From Paenibacillus plantarum (lineage in GTDB: Bacteria; Bacillota; Bacilli; Paenibacillales; NBRC-103111), in NCBI RefSeq assembly GCF_013141695.1, contig NZ_WHNY01000026.1, positions 372,001 to 436,000 of the forward strand: a stretch of DNA of 64,000 bases. The letters are read 5' to 3'. The position numbers were made by a program, and so were the translations under genes. Each line of letters starts with the position of its first letter. Position 1 is the first letter of the stretch. The notes under the pieces are model-generated. The model worked only from the letters and a program-made list of their open reading frames with translations. It was not told where the DNA came from and did no database searches. Below, in pieces: positions 57,880-64,000 of the stretch.

Positions 57880-59313
57880 TTACAAGCCCTTGCCTCGCAG
57901 CCATGCTTGAATTTCACTTTCTGTTGGATCCACAGGATCCGGTGTCAGCCCCGGAATATATTGACAGGCCTCATATAGAGATGGGATCACGTTAGCATGA
58001 ATCCCGACCGAATGATGCACATAAGGTCCTTTGACTAATTTTTCTTCCCAAAGCGGCCAATCATTTACTTCTACCCATACATAGGAACCTCGTGTATACG
58101 GCCCTTGAATACCTTGAGCACGCCCAAGAAACAGTTGATACTCGCCATGATCTCCGTCAAACCTAGCCAGCGTCATACCGCCGCCTTTAATTTCTCCTTC
58201 ATGCGTTCCTGGAGCATGATCATCGAACAAAAAGTGCTTACGAAGCTTAGGCTTCTCTTCCACGGAAAGTGATACTGGGAAGTTACCACAGTGGAAGAGC
58301 AATTCACCATTGGCATTCTCCGGGTGCCGAACTGTCAAATCAGCGAAGAAAGTTGGCGCTTGATTCATAGCAGCAGCTTGCACCATGACCGATGTAATCG
58401 CCCCATGTATGTCTGTCTCGCAGGTTACTGGAATTTGTTCATCCGTCAGAATGGCATTAGCTAAGCAAGGCATAATCCCCATAGCTTCTTGTAAAGAAGA
58501 CCAACATTGAATGGCAATCGCTGTACTGCCTGTTTGCAAGGCATATTGTTTCATCGCGACTTTTAATGCCGCGATCCGCCTTACGTCCGCTTCCGTCACC
58601 TCCGTCCAATCCAGTTTGGCTTTAATGTAATCGATAGCTTGAGCTAATTCAGAGGAATTCCCGTTCTCAACACGCTTGGATGCTCGCTGAATATCTACGA
58701 GTGTAATCGGATAAAGCTCAATGCCAAACCGTTCCAACAACTCGCCTTCGTTGCACATCATTGTCCAGAACGAAGATGGCCTTGGACCAATTTGCAGAAT
58801 GCGAAGTGCGCGGAACTGACGAACAACATTAGCCGCTGAAATAAAATTCGAAAACCCTCTTTCAAACACAGGGTCGTTCACACGTGTATTCGTTACATAG
58901 GAAAACGGCACATTAAAACGTCTCAGAACCTTACCAGTAGCAAATAGACCACACTGTGTATCGCGAAGCCTCATCCCGTCTTCGAGGGGCGCCTCATCAC
59001 GCGGGCCCCACAAAAGCACAGGTTTTCCTAGCGCTTTACCTACACGTGCAACGGTATCCTCTGTACCGAAGTTACAATGCGGGAAGAAAACAGCATCAAC
59101 CTTCTCCTGACGAAACCGCTCGATAATGAGGTCAGCGTTAATATTGTCGTCGTATAAAAGACCTTCAGAATTAATTCCCTCAAGATCCACGATGTCGATA
59201 TCGAGCCCAAAGCTTTGGATTTTCTCCTTAATAAGTACTTTGTACTTAAAAGCGTCTTCTGCACTAAAGACAAAGCGTCTTGTAGGTGCGTAGCCAAGTT
59301 TTAACTTTTTCAA
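57880..59313 (-). CDS. L-fucose/L-arabinose isomerase-family protein (candidate apiose isomerase)
   Basis: This 477-residue protein has the fold pattern of L-fucose isomerases: an N-terminal Rossmann domain with DAVFFPHCNFGTEDTVARVG, a middle domain with ILQIGPRPSSFWTMMCNEGE, and C-terminal metal-site segments AIAIQCWSSLQEAMG, CETDIHGAI and LFHCGNFP. It should interconvert an aldose and a ketose with a divalent metal. I place the start at TTG 59313 because GGAGG lies seven bases before it; ATG 59328 has no site. As first gene of the operon with a FGGY kinase and split transketolase it is the natural apiose-to-apulose isomerase candidate. It may not be orthologous to the published one. Confidence 0.78.
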   Translation of the reverse strand: MKKLKLGYAPTRRFVFSAEDAFKYKVLIKEKIQSFGLDIDIVDLEGINSEGLLYDDNINADLIIERFRQEKVDAVFFPHCNFGTEDTVARVGKALGKPVLLWGPRDEAPLEDGMRLRDTQCGLFATGKVLRRFNVPFSYVTNTRVNDPVFERGFSNFISAANVVRQFRALRILQIGPRPSSFWTMMCNEGELLERFGIELYPITLVDIQRASKRVENGNSSELAQAIDYIKAKLDWTEVTEADVRRIAALKVAMKQYALQTGSTAIAIQCWSSLQEAMGIMPCLANAILTDEQIPVTCETDIHGAITSVMVQAAAMNQAPTFFADLTVRHPENANGELLFHCGNFPVSLSVEEKPKLRKHFLFDDHAPGTHEGEIKGGGMTLARFDGDHGEYQLFLGRAQGIQGPYTRGSYVWVEVNDWPLWEEKLVKGPYVHHSVGIHANVIPSLYEACQYIPGLTPDPVDPTESEIQAWLRGKGL

Positions 59314-59366
59314 ATTGTATGCCTCCATTTTGTTTAGTATTTAAGTTTAGTTCAATCCAACAAAAT

Positions 59367-59377
59367 TAACTAAACAG
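59367..59377. promoter_or_regulatory. LacI-type operator copy near the isomerase operon
   Basis: TAACTAAACAG occurs here and again at 59549-59559 in the same orientation. This copy is 54 bases upstream of the isomerase start, where a repressor could block transcription of the isomerase/transketolase/kinase operon. Confidence 0.6.
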
Positions 59378-59548
59378 ATTTTAAGTAATTTAGTTAATTT
59401 TCAATTATTTATAACGTAAAACAAATCTAACACGGCGTTTTTCAGGCGTCAATTACAAATTTAGCTTGAATTTAGTTTATTTTTATATAATTTTTAGTTG
59501 CAACTATTTTCCCAATTGTACAATTAGTAAATTTGTTATAAACTAAAC

Positions 59549-59565
59549 TAACTAAACAGTTTTAG
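59549..59565. promoter_or_regulatory. LacI-type operator copy near the regulator gene
   Basis: TAACTAAACAGTTTTAG contains the 11-base repeat and the inverted repeat CTAAA-CAGT-TTTAG (59552-59565). It lies 20 bases before the LacI-family start and would allow autoregulation. Two operators about 180 bases apart could support looping. Confidence 0.65.
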
Positions 59566-59584
59566 CGAATGGGGATTAATTAAT

Positions 59585-60616
59585 ATGAAAATGGAAGATA
59601 TCGCCAAACTAGCAGGCGTGTCCAAATCTGCTGTTTCGTTTGCACTTAGCGGGAAACCTGGAATTAGCAATGAAACGCGAGAACGCGTTCTTGAAATCGC
59701 ACGAGAAAACGGTTATGCACCCAAGCCGAAATTATCAGCCAATGAAGGCTCTGTGAAATCCTTAACATTTTTGGTCTTTACGAATTCAGGAATCGTCCTC
59801 GAAGCGTATTACCAACAACCTTTCTTTCGAGAGCTGATTCATTTCATCGAAGAACGATGTCGAGCCAAAGGTTACTCCTTACTTTTTTCAACCATCAATA
59901 TGGCCTACTTCGAACAAGAAATTCGGGTGTTTTCTGAGGAAAATCAAAGTGATGGTGTCATTCTACTTGGTACTAACCTAACCTCAGTCGATATATTGGA
60001 TATTGCAAATCGGTTAGGCCCTCGTCTTGTCGTACTTGACAACTGCTTTGATACATTACCTGTTCATTTTGTCGGGATCAATAATAGGATGGGTGCTTAT
60101 CAAGCGGGGGCTCACTTATGCAAATTGGGGCATCGTGAAATCGGATATATAGCTTCGAATGTTCATCTCCACAACTTCGAGGAGCGAAAAGAAGGCTTTC
60201 AGGAAGCACTGAAGGCATATGATATAAAGATCAAGCCTGAACACTTCTTTTCTGTGGCACCTACAATGCTTTCATCGCAGGATGATCTGAAAGCCCAAAT
60301 CAAATCTTACTTAGATACAGATCGTAACCTGCCAACTGCTCTTTTTTGCGAATGTGATTATATCGCTATTAGTGCAATGAAGACGTTAACTGAGCTTGGT
60401 ATACGGATACCTGGGGATGTTTCCGTTATTGGATTTGATAACATTACGGAATCACAAATCATTTCACCTGAGTTAACAACTATCCATGTTGAAAAGCAGC
60501 GAATGGCTCAATTAGCAGTAGATTTAGTTATTGAATCTATCGAAGTAGGACTAGAAATAACATCCAAAATCAGGGTCGACACCCGGTTTGTTGAGCGACG
60601 TTCTTCGCACAAATGA
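59585..60616 (+). CDS. LacI-family transcriptional regulator
   Basis: This 343-residue LacI-family regulator has the N-terminal helix-turn-helix MEDIAKLAGVSKSAVSFALS with hinge helix NGYAPKPKLS. A periplasmic-binding-protein-like effector domain follows (LRSxx pattern absent; ILLGTNLTSVDILDI, LGHREIGYIAS, VSVIGFDNITES). It is divergent from the isomerase/transketolase/kinase operon. The intergenic region has two copies of TAACTAAACAG and an inverted repeat, so it most likely represses that operon and itself, released by a sugar or sugar phosphate. Confidence 0.93.
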   Translation: MKMEDIAKLAGVSKSAVSFALSGKPGISNETRERVLEIARENGYAPKPKLSANEGSVKSLTFLVFTNSGIVLEAYYQQPFFRELIHFIEERCRAKGYSLLFSTINMAYFEQEIRVFSEENQSDGVILLGTNLTSVDILDIANRLGPRLVVLDNCFDTLPVHFVGINNRMGAYQAGAHLCKLGHREIGYIASNVHLHNFEERKEGFQEALKAYDIKIKPEHFFSVAPTMLSSQDDLKAQIKSYLDTDRNLPTALFCECDYIAISAMKTLTELGIRIPGDVSVIGFDNITESQIISPELTTIHVEKQRMAQLAVDLVIESIEVGLEITSKIRVDTRFVERRSSHK

Positions 60617-60638
60617 GCTTAATTCGGAGGAGATTATC

Positions 60639-60653
60639 ATGAGTACTCATTGA
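60639..60653 (+). pseudogene. Four-codon open frame behind a strong ribosome site (gene remnant or leader)
   Basis: Just after the LacI gene a strong site GGAGG (60626-60630) is followed eight bases later by ATG, then three codons and TGA (M-S-T-H). Such a well-placed site with almost no coding sequence suggests that a downstream gene was deleted, or that this is a minimal leader. Translation past the stop gives no recognisable protein. A 13-base-pair hairpin follows 38 bases later. Confidence 0.35.
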
Positions 60654-60690
60654 GTTTTTGGGATATGTTTCGCAACCGTCTTCACACAAT

Positions 60691-60728
60691 CTCGCTGTAA
60701 ATTTCATATTCAGGGAATTTACAGCGAG
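60691..60728. other. Perfect 13-bp hairpin between LacI gene and flavin monooxygenase
   Basis: CTCGCTGTAAATT and AATTTACAGCGAG are exact complements around a 12-base loop. No T-run follows in either direction. It may be a weak terminator for the regulator gene, a regulator binding site for the monooxygenase gene 55 bases on, or the end of a lost element. Confidence 0.6.
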
Positions 60729-60782
60729 GTTTGAGGAATACCTATATTGGAACATCAGTAGGTTTTAGAAAGGGGAATCCAG

Positions 60783-61841
60783 ATGGCAAGCGAATTAAGA
60801 TTTTTCTCAGAAATCCCAAGTTGGCTAACGATTTCCGGCGAATTTGGAGATATAGAAAATATCAGTAAACTATCTGAGAAATATAATTTTTATGGATCGT
60901 TAATATATTTTTTTAATAATTCATTTGATCCTTGGATCCTTACAACAAAAGTATTAAATAATACAGATCATTTAGTACCTCTAATAGCAGTCCAGCCATA
61001 CTATATGCCTCCTGTAACATCTGCAAAAATTATAAAATCAATCGCGACGTTATATAAACGTAAAGTTTGTTTGAATTTTGTTACAGGGGTTTATGAATCT
61101 GAAATAAAGGCAATGTATGAATCCATTGATCCGAAAACAAAATACGCTAGACTTCGAGAATACATAAATGTTGTTTATACTCTTTTAATGTCAGATAAAG
61201 AAGTTAATTTCCATGGAGATTATTATAAATTTTCGAATTTAGATGCCCGAGCGTCAATTCCTACTCATTTAATGCCTGAAATTTTTATTCCGGGTTCTTC
61301 AGATGAAAGTATACTTCTAGCACAAGATGTTGCAGATACTGCATTATTAAGGCCACATCCAATCGAATTATTCAAAAAATTATATCTACCGAAAATCGAG
61401 AAAAAAGAACTAAACCTAGCTATACGCATTTCCATTATTACTAGGGATAGTTCTGAAAAAGCATGGGAAATTGCAAATTCAAAATATATTCAAGATCGAC
61501 ATGGTAAAATGATTACAAAGATAAGAGGGAAATCTTCATCTCACAATACAAAACTGATGGCAAACTTAGCATTATCGCAAGAAATATATGATGATGTTTA
61601 TTGGATGGGAGCATATCTCTCTGGAAATAAGGTTGATGATCCATATATTGTCGGGAGTTATTCAGATGTTTCGAATTATTTGTGCAAGTATATGGATTTG
61701 GGAGTACGTACTTTCTTAATCGGTAACATTGATGAAACAAACGAGGAAGCAGAACATATTTCTGAAATTATGAAAAGATTAAAAACTTATCATACTTTAA
61801 TGGACAATAATTTTTTGGGGTTGAAAAATCTGAATAACTAA
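60783..61841 (+). CDS. LLM-class flavin-dependent monooxygenase
   Basis: This 352-residue protein has the luciferase-like TIM barrel: SEIPSWLTISGEFGDIENIS at the start, LTTKVLNNTDHLVPLIAVQP, KVCLNFVTGVYESEI, and PEIFIPGSSDESILLAQDVA, the alkanesulfonate monooxygenase-like pattern. These enzymes use reduced FMN and oxygen to oxidise alkanes, sulfonates or carrier-bound substrates. It is much richer in A and T than its neighbours, stands alone between a hairpin and a terminator, and no flavin reductase is nearby. AAAGGGGAATCCAG precedes ATG 60783. BtrO of butirosin is an LLM enzyme, so a link to the biosynthetic island is conceivable but unsupported by position. Confidence 0.85.
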   Translation: MASELRFFSEIPSWLTISGEFGDIENISKLSEKYNFYGSLIYFFNNSFDPWILTTKVLNNTDHLVPLIAVQPYYMPPVTSAKIIKSIATLYKRKVCLNFVTGVYESEIKAMYESIDPKTKYARLREYINVVYTLLMSDKEVNFHGDYYKFSNLDARASIPTHLMPEIFIPGSSDESILLAQDVADTALLRPHPIELFKKLYLPKIEKKELNLAIRISIITRDSSEKAWEIANSKYIQDRHGKMITKIRGKSSSHNTKLMANLALSQEIYDDVYWMGAYLSGNKVDDPYIVGSYSDVSNYLCKYMDLGVRTFLIGNIDETNEEAEHISEIMKRLKTYHTLMDNNFLGLKNLNN

Positions 61842-61870
61842 AAAAAATGTGATATTCCATAATTAATTAG

Positions 61871-61906
61871 AAAACGGAGCCCGCAAACCCGCGGTGCTCC
61901 GTTTTT
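61871..61906. terminator. Rho-independent terminator after the flavin monooxygenase
   Basis: ACGGAGCCCGC pairs with GCGGtGCTCCGT across the loop AAACCC, with five T residues after it and four A residues before it. It ends the monooxygenase transcript and could also work in the other direction. Confidence 0.9.
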
Positions 61907-62059
61907 GTTGTTTCAGAAATGTTTAAAATTAGAAGCGGACCGCGGCAAAATTAGCGGTTTGTAGCAGTATTCATTAGGAAAAATTATTTAGAAATAATTC
62001 TACATAGGCATATCATTAGAAACCATCATTGATCCTAAACATTTCCTTTATTATTGTTA
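61907..62059. other. Noncoding stretch before the leucine-rich-repeat gene end
   Basis: These bases separate the terminator from the stop of the convergent repeat-protein gene. They are AT-rich and I see no gene, repeat or clear signal in them. Confidence 0.5.
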
Positions 62060-63892
62060 TTATTTTGTTGATATTATGACTGTCTTGTTCGAGGCATCCC
62101 ATTTGACCTCAGCGCCTAATGCTTCACTGACGAGCCTAATTGGGACAAATGTGCTTCCGTTGATTATTTGAACTTCTGCATCTAGCTCTTTTACTGCTCC
62201 ATTAATTTCCACCTTTTTAGAACCAACCTGAAGTTTTAAAGACGAATCTGATTTAGTCGCAACAATAGTACGAGTATCATTTTCCCATGTTACTTTTGCA
62301 TGTAGCGCCTCGAATATTTTCCTCATTGGAACATATATGGACCCCTTAATATTTTGAGGATCTTCTTCAGTTGAATAATCTTGAAGTAACCCATCTATCG
62401 AAACAAATATGTGATCACCATACGAAGTAACCACACCGCCAGCTTGTCTTGCTATTAACCAATTCAAAGAATCTTCACTGACAGGATTATTAGCTAAATA
62501 TATTTCCCAAAGATTGCTTTGATTATCTAAAACTGAAATATCCGATAAATTATTATTAATAAGAGATACCCTTCTCAGGTCCGTTTGTGAGGACAACACT
62601 GACAGATTAGAAATACCATTTCCATCCAAATATAGTGATTGTAATTTATTAACTTTTTCTAACGGCAACAAATCAGTTATCCGATTATTTCGTAGTTCCA
62701 ACGATGATAGTTTAGTTTGACCTTCAATTCCTTTGAGACTGGTGATCCTATTATCATTTAAGGAGAGTGAAGATAGTTGTGGAAGACTCCCTAAAAACTC
62801 AATTGAGTTTATTCCATTATTATTTAAATAAAGCGAATACAAATTAGGCATTTTAGTTAATGGATCTAAATTAATAATTGGGTTATGACTTAGATTTAGA
62901 AACCATATTTTTTTCAAATCACTGAGTGGTGTAATATCTGAAATTTTGTTGTTTTCTAGATAAAGTGTATCTAGTACATCTGAACCATATAATGGTGAAA
63001 GGTCTGAGATTTCATTTGATGTTAGATCGAGCCTATAAAGATTAGTCAGATTCTCAAGAAAACTAATATCTTTTAAATGTTGTGATCCTAAATTTAGATT
63101 CGCAAGATTTGTGAGTTGTTTTATTGCAGCCAAATCTTTAATCGGATTGTTCGACAGTTCTAAGCCACCTAAATGAGTAAGCCCATTTAACGAGTTAATA
63201 TCTTTTATCATATTATCTTGAATACCCAAGTAGCTCAAATTTAGTAGATTTCTTAAAGGAGTTATATCCTCAATCTGATTATCCTTAAGGACAACATATT
63301 TTAAAGAATGAAGTTCCGACAATGGGGAAATATCGCTAATTTGATTATCATAGGCAGTAAAGCGTTCTAATTGTTTGAAATCTTTTAGAGGTGAAAGATC
63401 AGAAATTAGATTATCACTTAAATTTAATTCTTTTAGTTGTGAAGCTCCTTTAAGGAAACTAATATCTGTAATATTGCTCGCAGCTAAATCCAAAACTTCT
63501 AGTTGCTTCATTCTCCCTAATAATTCCATATTACTCAATTGGTTGTATCTTAGCGTTAATACTCTAAGATTTTTCAAGTCCAATAATGGACTAATATCTT
63601 TGATTTCATTTACTGCCAAGAATAAATTCCTTAAATTTGTTGCGTGCTCCAATCCATTTAAATTAGTAATCCCTTGCCAAGTTGTTGGCCCTAATGTAAT
63701 CAACTGATCCATGTCATCTTGGGTTAATGGAGAATCGTCTTTTTTAAGTTGTTTACGAATAACCTTTTCAAGAGCTTGATCTTCAATAGTTACAACATTA
63801 CTCACTTTTGCAACCGCACTAAAAGGAACAATAAGAACAGAAGTACAAATAAGACTTAGGATTACAACACTCAACAAGTATAACTTTCTCAC
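62060..63892 (-). CDS. Secreted leucine-rich-repeat protein with copper-amine-oxidase-like stalk domain
   Basis: This 610-residue protein starts with a signal peptide (MRKLYLLSVVILSLICTSVL). A cap segment with DQALEKVIRKQLKK follows, then at least fifteen 21-22-residue leucine-rich repeats of internalin type (examples: LKNLRVLTLRYNQLSNMELL, LSYLGIQDNMIKDI). The C-terminal 110 residues are a copper-amine-oxidase N-domain-like module (YVPMRKIFEALHAKVTWEND, FVPIRLVSEALGAEVKWDAS) common in Paenibacillus surface proteins. The start is GTG 63892 with AGGAGG upstream. It is AT-rich, unlike the sugar genes. The role is probably adhesion or wall binding. Confidence 0.93.
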   Translation of the reverse strand: MRKLYLLSVVILSLICTSVLIVPFSAVAKVSNVVTIEDQALEKVIRKQLKKDDSPLTQDDMDQLITLGPTTWQGITNLNGLEHATNLRNLFLAVNEIKDISPLLDLKNLRVLTLRYNQLSNMELLGRMKQLEVLDLAASNITDISFLKGASQLKELNLSDNLISDLSPLKDFKQLERFTAYDNQISDISPLSELHSLKYVVLKDNQIEDITPLRNLLNLSYLGIQDNMIKDINSLNGLTHLGGLELSNNPIKDLAAIKQLTNLANLNLGSQHLKDISFLENLTNLYRLDLTSNEISDLSPLYGSDVLDTLYLENNKISDITPLSDLKKIWFLNLSHNPIINLDPLTKMPNLYSLYLNNNGINSIEFLGSLPQLSSLSLNDNRITSLKGIEGQTKLSSLELRNNRITDLLPLEKVNKLQSLYLDGNGISNLSVLSSQTDLRRVSLINNNLSDISVLDNQSNLWEIYLANNPVSEDSLNWLIARQAGGVVTSYGDHIFVSIDGLLQDYSTEEDPQNIKGSIYVPMRKIFEALHAKVTWENDTRTIVATKSDSSLKLQVGSKKVEINGAVKELDAEVQIINGSTFVPIRLVSEALGAEVKWDASNKTVIISTK

Positions 63893-63941
63893 TTAGTAAA
63901 CCTCCTATTTAATTAGAAAAGTCATCTTCTAAGTCCATACC

Positions 63942-64000
63942 TTAATTGGTTTTAATATTAATTGTAGAAGTTGCATCGTCCCAATCCAAGGTAGCTCCTA
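63942..64000 (-). CDS. C-terminal end of a stalk-domain protein (cut by window edge)
   Basis: The last 18 codons and the TAA stop of a minus-strand gene are visible. They read GATLDWDDATSTINIKTN, very like the end of the neighbouring leucine-rich-repeat protein (GAEVKWDASNKTVIISTK). It is therefore probably another protein ending in a copper-amine-oxidase-like domain. It lies 49 bases upstream of the repeat-protein gene. Confidence 0.6.
   Translation of the reverse strand, partial: GATLDWDDATSTINIKTN

Overview
The window looks like a chromosomal segment of a Paenibacillus-type Firmicute. The reasons are an LplA/LplB/LplC-like sugar importer with a lipoprotein binding protein, a YesM-type sensor kinase and AraC-type response regulator, strong GGAGG ribosome binding sites, TTG and GTG starts, and copper-amine-oxidase-like stalk domains on surface proteins. 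No rRNA, tRNA, CRISPR array, intact insertion sequence or phage was found. Nearly all genes lie on the minus strand, so the description runs from high to low coordinates.

Right end (61.9-64.0 kb): a secreted leucine-rich-repeat protein and the last codons of a second stalk-domain protein. Next (59.6-61.9 kb, plus strand): a LacI-family repressor and an isolated luciferase-like flavin monooxygenase. At 59.3-54.6 kb, divergent from the repressor, is a four-gene operon: sugar isomerase, split transketolase (N and C subunits) and FGGY sugar kinase. This set matches the published isomerase, apulose kinase, apulose-4-phosphate transketolase route for D-apiose. At 54.3-45.8 kb are a YesM-type sensor kinase, a GH2 beta-galactosidase and a giant beta-propeller plus GH78 fusion.

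The centre (45.7-29.2 kb) is a different kind of island. It has two small plus-strand genes (a BtrH-like protein and a GT8 glycosyltransferase) and a tight minus-strand run of 15 genes: a second BtrH-like protein, two acyl carrier proteins, methyltransferase, glycosyltransferase, nucleotide-sugar enzymes, ATP-grasp ligase, two radical SAM/SPASM enzymes, an oxidoreductase, an ABC-2 exporter and a sugar-phosphate cytidylyltransferase. It looks like an undescribed carrier-protein-based, glycosylated product pathway with its own exporter. The closest known logic is the BtrI/BtrJ/BtrH side-chain chemistry of butirosin.

The left half (28.8-0 kb) is one long polysaccharide utilisation locus: ABC importer, GH106-like enzyme, response regulator, a third acyl carrier protein plus BtrH-like pair, GH140-like apiosidase, SGNH esterase, GH42, GH95, GH78, GH127-like enzyme. 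It is followed by a catabolic tail: Asp/Glu racemase-like protein, RuBisCO-like protein, DUF1537 kinase, Gfo/Idh oxidoreductase, two class III CoA-transferases, MaoC hydratase and a binding-protein-like gene. Apiosidase, rhamnosidases, a GH95 fucosidase/galactosidase and galactosidases together point to rhamnogalacturonan II side chains. The enzymes lack signal peptides, so imported oligosaccharides are probably cut in the cytoplasm. The RuBisCO-like protein plus DUF1537 kinase resembles the oxidative D-apiose route (OiaX/OiaK type), so the window may carry two apiose pathways.

A roughly 80-base element, conserved without gaps, lies upstream of both the importer operon (28.9 kb) and the sensor kinase gene (54.5 kb). 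It ties the two halves of the sugar locus together across the biosynthetic island and suggests that the unlinked kinase and response regulator are partners.
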